64,000 nucleotides of DNA from Acidobacteriota bacterium (GTDB lineage Bacteria; Acidobacteriota; Blastocatellia; Pyrinomonadales; Pyrinomonadaceae): the NCBI GenBank assembly GCA_020199775.1, contig JAIVJZ010000008.1, positions 1 to 64,000 on the forward strand, written 5' to 3'. The translations under genes and the position numbers were made by a program. Positions 1 through 7,160 of the stretch are shown here, one piece after another; position 1 is the first letter of the stretch, and the number at the start of each line of letters is the position of its first letter. The notes beneath the pieces are model-generated. The model ran no database searches. It was not told the origin of the DNA and saw only the letters and a program-made list of their open reading frames with translations.

Positions 1-69
1 GACAAGGGCTTTGTTATAGTCAGGCCAGTTGCGGATGCGGTACTGGCGTTTCTTTCTCTTTTTGGTCAC
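1..69 (-). CDS. IS5-family transposase, N-terminal fragment (partial at window edge)
   Basis: A GTG at 69 opens 23 codons to the window edge. The product begins with a lysine/arginine-rich stretch and ends RIRNWPDYNKALV. The NW-x-x-YN-x-AL pattern is typical of the N-terminus of DDE transposases of the IS5 family, IS903 group. The catalytic DDE residues would lie outside the window, so intactness cannot be judged. An ATG in another frame at about 75 closes after 17 codons and is not favoured. Confidence 0.55.
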   Translation of the reverse strand, partial: MTKKRKKRQYRIRNWPDYNKALV

Positions 70-121
70 GCATGAAGGTTAGCAAACCCTCCGCATCCGT
101 GACCATTTATGCAACAACGTC
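1..121 (-). mobile_element. End of an IS5-family (IS903-like) insertion sequence, cut by the window edge
   Basis: The minus strand carries the first codons of an IS5-type transposase running off the left edge. About 40-50 bp upstream of its start the minus strand reads GTTGTTGCATAAAT (complement of positions 105-118). That resembles the terminal inverted repeats of IS903-group elements, which carry a TTTGTTGAATAAAT-like core. The exact outer end, near 118-121, and any target duplication cannot be fixed because the other end lies outside the window. Confidence 0.55.
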
Positions 122-240
122 CTTTCAAATTGTAACCATCCTCCCCGGCGCGTCCGCACAACGGCCAGCCCCTCTTCTACTCCCGCCACACTTCAACGTC
201 GTTACGAATGTTTATTGAAAGTGTGAAGGGGAGAAGAATA

Positions 241-308
241 GTGAGCAGTAAGCAGTGAGCAGTAGGAAAACTGCTTTTACTGCTTACTGCTCACTGCTTA
301 CTGCTTAC
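241..308. repeat. Heptad-repeat hairpin element A (GTRAGCA family)
   Basis: The left arm is tandem 7-mers GTGAGCA, GTAAGCA, GTGAGCA. The right arm is TGCTTAC, TGCTCAC, TGCTTAC, TGCTTAC, the reverse complement. A spacer of about 20 bases separates them. The element covers the stop codon of mpl (TTA at 305-307 on the plus strand). The same family recurs at 58766. Confidence 0.85.
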
Positions 309-1714
309 TTTCCTTTCAGCGCGTCGAGCAGTTTGTCGTGGATGCCGCCGAAGCCGCCGTTGGACATGATGGCGACGGTGTCGCCCGCGCGGAGTTCGGG
401 CGCGAGGCGGCGCACGATCTCGTCCGCGCCTTCGATTGATTCGGCGGGCGTGCCTGCGGCGGCGACTTCGGCCGCCAACTCGTCCGTGTCGAGCAGCGCG
501 CCGAACTGCGTCAGCTTGTCGGGGTTGAAGACGGAGGCGACGACGACGCGGTCGGCCTGCTTGAGCGCGGCGACGTAATCCTGCTGGAAGACGGCGAGGC
601 GCGAAGAGGTCGAACGCGGCTCGAAGACCGCGACGAGCCGCCCCGCACGATACTTCTGGCGCAAGGCCAGCAGGGTTTCCCGCACGGCCGTCGGGTGGTG
701 CGCGAAGTCGTCGATGACCGTCACGCCGCCCACGGCGCCGCGCACCTGCATGCGCCGCCACACGCTCTTGAACGTGGCGAGGGCTTCCGCGATGGCCGCG
801 CGTTCGACGCCCCACGCGTCCGCCGCGATGATCACGGCGAGACAGTTGCGCACGTTGAAGTCGCCGATGAGCGTCGTCCGAAATTCGCCCCACTCGCGCC
901 CCTCGCGGAAGACGCGAAAGCGCGTCAGTTCGCCCGACGGGTCGATGTCGCGCGCCTGCCAGCGCGCCTCGTCGCAAGTGCCGAAAGTGTCGAGTTGCGT
1001 GTAGAGTTTCGCGCCGAACTCGCCGACCACCGCGCGCACATGCTCGCTGTCCCAACCGGCGATGAGCCGCCCCGTGGCGGGCACGAGATTCATCAGGCGA
1101 CGGAAGGCGAGCTTGACGTGCGCGAGGTCTTGATAGATGTCGGCGTGGTCGAATTCGATGTTGCCGACGACGGCCAGTTCCGGCAGGTAGTGCATGAACT
1201 TCGGCCCCTTATCGAAGTAGGCCGTATCGTACTCGTCGCCCTCGACGACGAAATAGTCGCTGTCCGTGACGCGAAAACTCGCGCCGAAATTCTGCACCAC
1301 GCCGCCGACCAGAAACGAGGGGTTCAAGCCGCCCACTTCCAGCACCCACGTCGCGATGCTCGTCGTCGTCGTCTTGCCGTGCGTGCCCGCGACGACGAGC
1401 GAACGCCGCCCGCGGATAAACTCCTCTTTGACCACCTCGGCCTGCGAGCGATAGAGCAGGCGGCGCGTGAGCGTCGCCTCCACCTCGGCGTTGCCGCGCG
1501 AGAGCGCGTTGCCGACGACGACGCAATCCGGCGCGTCGTCGAGATGCGCGGGCGCGTAGCCCTGCATCACAGGAATCCCCAACTCCGCGAGCATCGTGGA
1601 CATCGGCGGGTAGACGTTTTCGTCCGACCCCGTCACCTTGTGCCCGCGCGCCTGTAGCATCCCGGCGAGCGAGGCCATCGCCGTCCCGCAAATTCCGATC
1701 AAGTGATAGTGCAT
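305..1714 (-). CDS. mpl: UDP-N-acetylmuramate:L-alanyl-gamma-D-glutamyl-meso-diaminopimelate ligase
   Basis: This is a 469-aa Mur-ligase-family enzyme. The N-terminal Rossmann-like domain starts HYHLIGICGTAMASLAG, which separates Mpl from MurC. The ATP-binding loop GTHGKTTTT is at residues 110-118, and EGDEYDTAYFDKGPK and NIEFDHADIY are Mpl signatures. Mpl ligates the tripeptide released from old peptidoglycan directly to UDP-MurNAc in the cytoplasm, so its presence supports a Gram-negative cell recycling diaminopimelate-containing wall. Length is normal for the family. The stop codon lies inside heptad hairpin A. No convincing ribosome binding site precedes the ATG. Confidence 0.95.
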   Translation of the reverse strand: MHYHLIGICGTAMASLAGMLQARGHKVTGSDENVYPPMSTMLAELGIPVMQGYAPAHLDDAPDCVVVGNALSRGNAEVEATLTRRLLYRSQAEVVKEEFIRGRRSLVVAGTHGKTTTTSIATWVLEVGGLNPSFLVGGVVQNFGASFRVTDSDYFVVEGDEYDTAYFDKGPKFMHYLPELAVVGNIEFDHADIYQDLAHVKLAFRRLMNLVPATGRLIAGWDSEHVRAVVGEFGAKLYTQLDTFGTCDEARWQARDIDPSGELTRFRVFREGREWGEFRTTLIGDFNVRNCLAVIIAADAWGVERAAIAEALATFKSVWRRMQVRGAVGGVTVIDDFAHHPTAVRETLLALRQKYRAGRLVAVFEPRSTSSRLAVFQQDYVAALKQADRVVVASVFNPDKLTQFGALLDTDELAAEVAAAGTPAESIEGADEIVRRLAPELRAGDTVAIMSNGGFGGIHDKLLDALKGK

Positions 1715-1785
1715 ATTTTAGGCTGACGAAATTTTTATGATCAAACTGTATAGCTAGAGCCTGATAGAATTAGGGTCTACGCTGG

Positions 1786-1861
1786 AACTAACTGACGCAA
1801 CCCTGTCTTTGCAGATAAGCGGCTGCCCTACTTATCCGTTCGATTGAACGATTTGTTAGGT
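1786..1861 (-). repeat. attC-like recombination site
   Basis: On the minus strand, ACCTAAC at 1861-1855 fits the RYYYAAC core. It is followed by AAATCGTTCAATCGAACGG, which resembles the left half of integron attC sites. About 76 bp on there is GTTAGTT (1792-1786), one base off the expected GTTRRRY. The inner arms pair poorly apart from GATAAG/CTTATC, so the site is degenerate. The stop codon of the upstream gene lies inside it, as is usual for gene cassettes. Confidence 0.5.
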
Positions 1862-2337
1862 GTGACGGGAAATATGCGACCCTCGTTGTACATAATATAT
1901 TCACGTCGCAACGACTTGACACCATAAGTTTCTCCCTTAGCCTCCACCACAGCCTTAGTAGCGTCCACACTTATTATCCTCATCTCTGTGTCATACCAGC
2001 GCGGAGTCGGGATGAAATCCATCACCTTTTCCACCTTGGATAAAGATTCGTCTACCAGGAACAGCCCGAACAACTCATCCTCGAAGTTACCTCTGAAGGT
2101 GCGGTCGGCACGGATGCCCCAGCCTAGAACCAGATATTTGGGTATGTCTGTCAGGGTCGGACGCGCGTCAATTATTTTGACATGCGCGATGTTAGGATTG
2201 CGCTTCTGAAATTCCGCCTTGAGGTTAGAAAGAATCGAGCAAGCGTCTCTTTCCTGCGAGTTCGGCAATGCTGGTTGATGACCGGCAGGACTGATCCGGA
2301 AAAGCATCATAACGGCGATAATAATGGTTCTGAACAT
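1828..2337 (-). CDS. Secreted or lipoprotein-like hypothetical protein in an integron-like cassette
   Basis: The product is 169 aa. Residues 1-20 form a hydrophobic signal-like segment (IIIAVMMLFRISP). The remainder is a small alpha/beta domain with no motif I recognise. A GGAGGG ribosome binding site sits just upstream of the ATG. The last 11 residues, PNKSFNRTDK and preceding, are translated from the attC-like site; tails such as NKSFNRT recur on unrelated cassette-encoded proteins. The GC content is visibly lower than that of the neighbours. Function is unknown. Confidence 0.7.
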   Translation of the reverse strand: MFRTIIIAVMMLFRISPAGHQPALPNSQERDACSILSNLKAEFQKRNPNIAHVKIIDARPTLTDIPKYLVLGWGIRADRTFRGNFEDELFGLFLVDESLSKVEKVMDFIPTPRWYDTEMRIISVDATKAVVEAKGETYGVKSLRREYIMYNEGRIFPVTPNKSFNRTDK

Positions 2338-2372
2338 ACGCCCTCCATTAAATACATAGCGCCTAACTTACA

Positions 2373-3740
2373 TTAAGCAACATTTTCAGTACCCATAATC
2401 GGAAGCGTGAAAAAGAAGGTCGAGCCGCGGCCGACTTCCGATGCGACGCCGATCTTGCCGCCGTGGAGTTCGACGAGTTGGCGCGTGATGTAGAGGCCGA
2501 GCCCCGTGCCTTTCTCGCCGCGCGTGGCGCGGTGGCGCGCCTGTTCGTACTTGTCGAAGAGGAACGGCAGGTCGTCCGAAGCGATGCCGACGCCCGTGTC
2601 GGCGACCGCGATGCGCACCAGATCGTCGCCCGCCAATTCGACGCGCATCGAGACGCGCCCGCCTTTGGGTGTGAACTTCAAAGCGTTCGAGAGGAGGTTG
2701 ACGATGATGCGCCGGAGTTTGGCGCGGTCGGCGCGCACGACGTTCGGCAAATTCGGGGGCGCGTCCTCCAGCACGAGCGTCAGACTTTTTTCGCGCGCGA
2801 GTTGCACGAAGGATTCGCAGATTTCGTTGACGAGGGCGCGGAGGTTTACGTCTACGAGTTCGAGTTGGAGCGTGCCGGATTCGAGCTTGGCGGCGTCGAG
2901 CAGATCGTTGACGAGTTCGATCAAGTTCTGCGTGTTGCGCTCCATCATCTGCACCATGTTCTTCTGTTCGGGCGAAAGCTCGCCGAGACGCCCGGAGGTG
3001 AAGAAACTGATGACGCCGCTGATCACCGTCAGGGGCGAGCGCAGGTCGTGCGTGGTCAGGGCGAGAAACTCTTCGCGCATCTCGGCCAGTTCGCGCAGGC
3101 GCGTGTTGGCCTCGTTGAGTTCGGCGTTCGACGCGGTGAGTTGTCCGTTGAGGCGTTCGAGTTCCTCGCGCTTCTCTTCGAGTTCGCCGAGGATGCGGAC
3201 GAAGTCGCGGTTCTGCCGCGCCAATTCTTCGACGGCGGATTCGCTGTCTTCCGCGTTGAAATCCTCGCGCAGCGCATCCACGCGTCCCCTGACCCCGGCG
3301 GCCTCGGCGGGCGGCAGCCACTTGATGATCGTGACGCGCGTGCCCGCGCCCGCGCCCGACTCGATCTCGAATTCGTCCATCAGGCGGCGCGTCCCCGTCA
3401 GCCCGACGCCGAGCCCCGAAGGCGAACTGTACTGGCCGTGCATGATGGCGCGCAGACTCGCCTCGTCGATGCCGGGGCCGTCGTCGCGCGCCGTGATCTG
3501 CAAGCCCGCCGCGTTGCTCACGTCCCTGCGGAAAGCGACGGCGAGCGTGATCGCGCCGCTCTGCGCGTACTCGTAGATGTTGCGCGTGAGTTCGGAGACG
3601 GCGGTCGTGATCTTGATCTGCGTGGTCGTGTCGAAACGCATCTGGCGCGCGAGACGGCGCACGCGTTCGCGCACCTTCACGATGTCGGCCTCGCGCCGCA
3701 CGTAGATGTCTCCGAGTCGGGTGGTGTCAATGCCTTCCAT
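2373..3740 (-). CDS. RsbT-like ATPase fused to a sensor histidine kinase
   Basis: The product is 455 aa and has no membrane segment. Residues 1-145 match RsbT-type anti-sigma-regulatory kinases: N-box TAVSELTRNIYEYA, G-box DDGPGI at 86-91, SPSGLGVGLTGTRRLMDEFEIES. A coiled coil runs from about 165 to 228. A HisKA domain follows with the phosphoacceptor His231 in THDLRSPLTV. A second, classical HATPase_c domain has N-box VNLLSNALKFTP, VADTGVGI and GTGLGLYI. It therefore holds two GHKL ATPase folds. It is last in the rsbR-S-T cluster, which suggests it senses or transmits stressosome state to an unlinked response regulator, since none is adjacent. Confidence 0.85.
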   Translation of the reverse strand: MEGIDTTRLGDIYVRREADIVKVRERVRRLARQMRFDTTTQIKITTAVSELTRNIYEYAQSGAITLAVAFRRDVSNAAGLQITARDDGPGIDEASLRAIMHGQYSSPSGLGVGLTGTRRLMDEFEIESGAGAGTRVTIIKWLPPAEAAGVRGRVDALREDFNAEDSESAVEELARQNRDFVRILGELEEKREELERLNGQLTASNAELNEANTRLRELAEMREEFLALTTHDLRSPLTVISGVISFFTSGRLGELSPEQKNMVQMMERNTQNLIELVNDLLDAAKLESGTLQLELVDVNLRALVNEICESFVQLAREKSLTLVLEDAPPNLPNVVRADRAKLRRIIVNLLSNALKFTPKGGRVSMRVELAGDDLVRIAVADTGVGIASDDLPFLFDKYEQARHRATRGEKGTGLGLYITRQLVELHGGKIGVASEVGRGSTFFFTLPIMGTENVA

Positions 3741-3744
3741 AAGA

Positions 3745-3868
3745 TTTCAAGTTTCAGGTTTCAGGTTGCAGGTTTCAAGTCTGAAGTTGTTCGTTCTTCA
3801 ACTTGAAAATTCAGGGCTGAGGTTCTTCGTTCTTTAACTTGAAACCTGCAACCTGAAACTTGAAACCT
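3745..3868. repeat. Heptad-repeat hairpin element B (GTTTCAR family)
   Basis: The left arm (3745-3780) is five tandem 7-mers of TTTCAAG/TTTCAGG/TTGCAGG type. The right arm (3837-3868) is ACTTGAA, ACCTGCA, ACCTGAA, ACTTGAA, its complement. Between them TTCGTTCTTYAACTTGAAA occurs twice. It fills the gap between the phosphatase fusion gene and the kinase fusion gene. The same family recurs at 14901. Confidence 0.85.
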
Positions 3869-4913
3869 ATCGTGCGACGAGCACGGTCGCGTCGTCCGTG
3901 TCGCGGCCGTAGTCGCGCATCAGAACGCCCGCGAGCAGTTGCGGGCTGTGCTGCAACAGGCCGGGGTAATCGTTCATGTCCCACGACGCGCTCACGCCGT
4001 CCGACGCCAGCACCACGCTCGCGCCTTCCGCCCACGCGTAAGACCAGACGCGCACCTTGCTCATCCGTGCGCCGAGCGTGCCGTTGTTGGAGATGGGGCG
4101 CACGGGTTCGGGCGCATTGAAGACGCGCACTTCGATATTGCCCACGCCCGCATATTGAAACGAGCCGCGCGCCGTGTCGAGGATGCACGCGCCCATCACC
4201 GCGCCGCGCGTCGGCCTGAGCGCGGCGTGCGCCGCGCCGAAGACCTCTTCCAGCCCTTCGCCCTGCCAGTCCGCGAGCACGGCGAGCGCGACCCGCGAAG
4301 CCTCGTGCGCTCCCTGGCCGTGCCCCAACCCGTCAACTACGGCGAGCAGGATTTGCCCGGCGCGGCGGCGGACGAAGTAAGCGTCGCCGTTTTGATCTTC
4401 ATTCGGGTACGGGCGCGTCCAGACGCCGATGCCCCGCGCGGTCGCGGCGTGCGTCTCGTCGGAGAGGCGCGCGGCGGCCACCCACTTGCGCAAGAGGAGC
4501 GCGGTTCCGTGCGTCGTCCGGCGCGAGAGCGATGCCAGCCGACTTGTGCTCTGCACCGTCGAGTAGACTTCAAACTCGTCCATCAGGCGGCGCACCGCGC
4601 CGAGTCCCGCGCCGAGCGAGCCGCCGGTCGAGACGCCGTCGCGCACGACGCGGTCGAGATCGTAGATGCCGGGGCCGCGATCCGTATAAAAGATTTCCAG
4701 CCCCGGCTCCGCGCCGAGCGTCTCGGTGAAATGAATCTGGCCGCCGCCCGTCGCGTAGCGCGCCGCGTTCGTGCCCACCTCCTGCACGACGATGTCCACC
4801 TCGGCCAACTCGCGCTCGGTGAAACCGATCTTGCCCGCGTACCTGTGCACGGCGCGGCGCACCGCGCCTACCTGCGCCTCGTCCCTGACCTCCATTGATT
4901 GAATGACTCTCAT
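3867..4913 (-). CDS. RsbT-like ATPase fused to an RsbX-like PP2C phosphatase
   Basis: The product is 348 aa. Residues 1-145 form an RsbT-like GHKL ATPase: VQEVGTNAARYATGGG as N-box, TDRGPGI as G1 box, GGSLGAGLGAVRRLMDEFEVYS as lid. Residues of about 160-348 form a SpoIIE/RsbX-type PP2C domain retaining the metal-binding acids in NEDQNGD, VVDGLGHG, ASDGV and DDATV. In Bacillus, RsbX dephosphorylates RsbS and RsbR to reset the stressosome, and it is normally a separate protein. Here kinase-like and phosphatase halves are one chain, both apparently intact. It lies between rsbT and the kinase fusion. Confidence 0.88.
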   Translation of the reverse strand: MRVIQSMEVRDEAQVGAVRRAVHRYAGKIGFTERELAEVDIVVQEVGTNAARYATGGGQIHFTETLGAEPGLEIFYTDRGPGIYDLDRVVRDGVSTGGSLGAGLGAVRRLMDEFEVYSTVQSTSRLASLSRRTTHGTALLLRKWVAAARLSDETHAATARGIGVWTRPYPNEDQNGDAYFVRRRAGQILLAVVDGLGHGQGAHEASRVALAVLADWQGEGLEEVFGAAHAALRPTRGAVMGACILDTARGSFQYAGVGNIEVRVFNAPEPVRPISNNGTLGARMSKVRVWSYAWAEGASVVLASDGVSASWDMNDYPGLLQHSPQLLAGVLMRDYGRDTDDATVLVAR

Positions 4914-4915
4914 AA

Positions 4916-4995
4916 GCGAAACGATAAACGATGAAGGATGAACGCGGAAGTAATGACTTTAACTCATCGTTCAGCGTTCATCCTTCATCGTTTCG
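4916..4995. repeat. Heptad-repeat hairpin element C (ATGAACG family)
   Basis: The left arm is CGAAACG, ATAAACG, ATGAAGG, ATGAACG. The right arm is CGTTCAGCGTTCATCC followed by TTCATCGTTTCG, its imperfect complement. It occupies the whole gap between rsbT and the RsbT-RsbX fusion gene and abuts the rsbT stop codon. The same family recurs at 14341. Confidence 0.83.
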
Positions 4996-5394
4996 CTAAA
5001 TCCAGCGCACGACCGTGACGCGCGTGCCGCGTTCGGCGGAAGATTCGATCTCGAATTCGTGTGCGAGGCGGCGCGAACCGGGGAGCCCCTGACCGAGCCC
5101 GCGGCCTGTAGAGAAGCCGTCGCGCATAGCGGCCTCGATGTTGGGGATGCCTCCGCCGGAGTCTTCGAAGATGAGCCGCAACCCTTCGCGCCCGTCGGCG
5201 TGGCGCGCGGGCTGCGCGATCACCTGGCCGCGCCCGGCGTATTTGACGATGTTGCGCGCGAGTTCGGAAGCGACGGTGGCAAGGCGCGTCTGGTCGATCA
5301 AACGGAAGCCGAGCGCGACGGCCATCGCGCGCACTTCGCCGCGCGCGACGACGATGTCGTGTTCCGACTCAAGCGTGATGGCGCGACTCTCCAA
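4996..5394 (-). CDS. rsbT: Stressosome switch kinase / anti-sigma regulatory factor RsbT
   Basis: The product is 132 aa from a TTG at 5394. It aligns over its length with Bacillus RsbT: DIVVARGEVRAMAVALGF, then VASELARNIVKYAGRGQ (N-box), FEDSGGGIPNIEAAMRDGFSTGRGLGQGLPGSRRL (positions only partly quoted by motif in family literature) and a terminal VTVVRWI. RsbT phosphorylates RsbS and RsbR and, once released, activates downstream partners. The gene overlaps the end of rsbS by 26 bp, implying translational coupling. An ATT at 5400 has a better-spaced GGGGA, so the exact start is open. An ATG at 5487 would add about 31 unrelated residues read from rsbS and is rejected. Confidence 0.9.
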   Translation of the reverse strand: MESRAITLESEHDIVVARGEVRAMAVALGFRLIDQTRLATVASELARNIVKYAGRGQVIAQPARHADGREGLRLIFEDSGGGIPNIEAAMRDGFSTGRGLGQGLPGSRRLAHEFEIESSAERGTRVTVVRWI

Positions 5395-5818
5395 ACGAAT
5401 GCCATTCCCCCTGAAATTCGTCGTCCTCGTCGTCGTCCGCGCCGTACGCACCGAATTCGGCGCGCAGCAGTTTGATGCCTTCGTCAACGTTCAGGACGGT
5501 GTCCACGCCGCGCAGTTCCAGACCGAGTTCGACGAGCGTGATGGCGACCGCCGGCTGGATGCCGACGACCACCGTGCGCGCGTCCATGATGCGCGCCATC
5601 GCCGCGATGTCCGAGAGCATGCGCCCGATGAAGGAATCGACCATCTCAAGGAGCGAGATGTCGATCAGGACGCCGCGCGCGCCCGTGCGTTCGAGTTCCG
5701 ACAGAATCCGTTCCTGCAAACCGATGACGGTCTGGTCGTCCATGTCCACCTGCACGGGCACGACGAGGACGCGGCCAACTTTCAGAATCGGGATGCGCTG
5801 CGAGCCATTCATGGGCAT
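5369..5818 (-). CDS. rsbS: Stressosome STAS-domain antagonist RsbS
   Basis: The product is a 149-aa STAS-domain protein. It begins RIPILKVGRVLVVPVQVDMDDQT and contains LLEMVDSFIGRMLSD. Ser62 in DSF corresponds to the RsbT-phosphorylated serine of Bacillus RsbS. GIQPAVAITLVELGLEL is the conserved C-terminal half of the STAS fold. Beyond the usual end there is an extra acidic tail of about 25 residues (ADDDEDDE), partly in the overlap with rsbT. RsbS forms the stressosome core with RsbR and holds RsbT. Confidence 0.93.
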   Translation of the reverse strand: MPMNGSQRIPILKVGRVLVVPVQVDMDDQTVIGLQERILSELERTGARGVLIDISLLEMVDSFIGRMLSDIAAMARIMDARTVVVGIQPAVAITLVELGLELRGVDTVLNVDEGIKLLRAEFGAYGADDDEDDEFQGEWHSFGESRHHA

Positions 5819-5831
5819 TACTCCGTAAGAC

Positions 5832-5907
5832 CGTGAATCGTGAATCGTGAATCGTAAATAGATTAAAACTGATTCTTTCCATTCACGATTTACGATTTAC
5901 GATTCAC
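5832..5907. repeat. Heptad-repeat hairpin element D (CGTRAAT family)
   Basis: The left arm is CGTGAAT three times then CGTAAAT. The right arm is ATTCACG, ATTTACG, ATTTACG, ATTCAC, a near-perfect complement. It lies between rsbR and rsbS and covers the rsbR stop codon, so the last RsbR residues are encoded by the repeat. The same family recurs at 57413. Confidence 0.87.
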
Positions 5908-6841
5908 TTTTTGTTTGTTCAGTCTTTTGCGCCGGGGGGGTCGCGCCGTTCGCGCGCAGGTGCGAGAGCGCGGCGGCGGAGACCACTTTGCGCCCGATCA
6001 TTTCGAGCGCGAGCCGGATGCCGTCGGACATTTGCGCGCGGGTAGTGATCTCCGTGAGATCGATGCCGAGTTGCACCATCGTCTGCGCAATCGAGGGAGA
6101 GACGCCCGTCAGGATGCAGCGCGCGCCCATCAGGCGCGCCGCCGTGACGGTCTTGATCAGGTGGTTGGCGACGAGCGTGTCCATCGTGCGCACGCCCGTG
6201 ATGTCGAGGATGGCGACCGTCGAGCCGGTGTCGACGATACGTTGCAGAAGGGCTTCGGTCATCATCTGCGCGCGGCGCGAGTCGAGCGTGCCGATGATGG
6301 GGAGCGTCAGGATTTTGTCCCACACTTTGATGACCGGCGTGGACAACTCCAACATGTCGGCGCGCTGCTGGCGGATGATCTCCTCGCGCGAACGGATGAA
6401 GTTTTCCACCATCACGAGCCCCATCCGGTCAAGCAGGCGCGTGAAATGATCCATCTCGCGCACGAGCGTCACGGTGTCGCCCTCGAAGTCTTCGGCGAGG
6501 ATGGGGAGCACGACGTTGCGAAGGCTAAGGATGTAGGTAGCGTTCTCCGAAGGCGTGTAACCTTTGACGGCGCGCTGGCGCGAAATCTCGTTGAGGAAGC
6601 CGCGCAGTTCGTCGAACGAGGGGTGGTCGAAGTCCGAGCCGTCGGATTCCTGTAGCGCGCGCGCCAGCATTTCCACGATCTGCTGCGACTGCTGGCGTAG
6701 TTCGTGCTTGGAGATCAACTCGTCGCGGAAGTCTTCGGATTCCAGACGCTCTTTGATCCAGATGTTGAGAATTTCGTCGCGCCGCGCGGAGAGCAATTCC
6801 ACGACGCGGCCTGAGATTTGAGTCTTCGTTGAACTAGGCAT
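5897..6841 (-). CDS. rsbR: Stressosome sensor protein RsbR (globin-like N-domain plus STAS)
   Basis: The product is 314 aa. The start at 6841 is chosen because GAGGG lies 6-7 bp upstream and family proteins begin near SGRVVELLSARRDEIL; the open frame extends to 6970 without conserved residues. Residues 1-165 are the helical RsbR_N sensor domain. About 175-285 is a STAS domain with LDITGVRTMDTLVANHLIK, whose Thr matches the RsbT-phosphorylated T205 of Bacillus RsbRA. The T171 site is replaced by Ser (TLDSRRAQ). A basic, alanine-rich tail of about 25 residues follows. It is the first gene of the rsbR-S-T run. Confidence 0.92.
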   Translation of the reverse strand: MPSSTKTQISGRVVELLSARRDEILNIWIKERLESEDFRDELISKHELRQQSQQIVEMLARALQESDGSDFDHPSFDELRGFLNEISRQRAVKGYTPSENATYILSLRNVVLPILAEDFEGDTVTLVREMDHFTRLLDRMGLVMVENFIRSREEIIRQQRADMLELSTPVIKVWDKILTLPIIGTLDSRRAQMMTEALLQRIVDTGSTVAILDITGVRTMDTLVANHLIKTVTAARLMGARCILTGVSPSIAQTMVQLGIDLTEITTRAQMSDGIRLALEMIGRKVVSAAALSHLRANGATPPAQKTEQTKSES

Positions 6842-7160
6842 CCGTATCCCTCTAAATGTGGCGCGCCCGGCAAAGATTAGCGCGCGTTCGTCACAAAAAC
6901 TTCGCGTGAGAGCAAACAAATTACCGCCGCGCAAAGGGAGAGAACGGCGTCGGGCGTATTTTGGGGGCAAGCCTGTTTATCTTAGCATCGCGGGGGCGGG
7001 TAAAAGCAAATGCGGGCGCGAACATAGAGGGCGGCGGGCAGGCCGCGCGGGCGCGGCGGAGCGGCGGCCGTCGCCCCTGTTTCTCTCAGGTGAAAGAGAC
7101 GGGCGACGCACTCTTCAGCGCAAAACCCCCGCCAACTATTCCGGCCCGCCCCGGACGCCC
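6842..7160. other. 319-bp region between rsbR and the next upstream gene, no gene seen
   Basis: No supported ORF was found. It should contain the promoter of the rsbR operon, but I see no convincing -35/-10 pair. It holds one strong inverted repeat, GTCGCCC (7070-7076) with GGGCGAC (7101-7107), extended by GTTTCTCT against AGAGAC. That repeat lies about 55 bp downstream of the 7161-7697 gene on the minus strand. It may be that gene's transcript end, but it lacks a T-run. Confidence 0.5.

Larger units (their letters stand above)
1786..2368 (-). mobile_element. Solitary integron-like gene cassette
   Basis: One small ORF is bounded upstream by GTTAGGC (2368-2362 on the minus strand, a perfect GTTRRRY core) and downstream by the attC-like site at 1861-1786. 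The upstream core begins 4 bp after the stop of the histidine kinase gene and 25 bp before the cassette ORF. This layout of core site, short leader, single ORF and attC overlapping the ORF end is that of an integron cassette. No integrase or second cassette is in the window, so this may be a stray insertion at a secondary site. Confidence 0.5.

Noticed and set aside
63..105. Inverted repeat TGGTCACG/CGTGACCA near the left edge
   Set aside because: It lies within the insertion-sequence end and over the transposase start, so it is part of that element and needs no separate explanation.
241..308. Heptad elements as CRISPR arrays
   Set aside because: Units are 7 bp with no unique spacers and are arranged as inverted arms, unlike CRISPR repeats.
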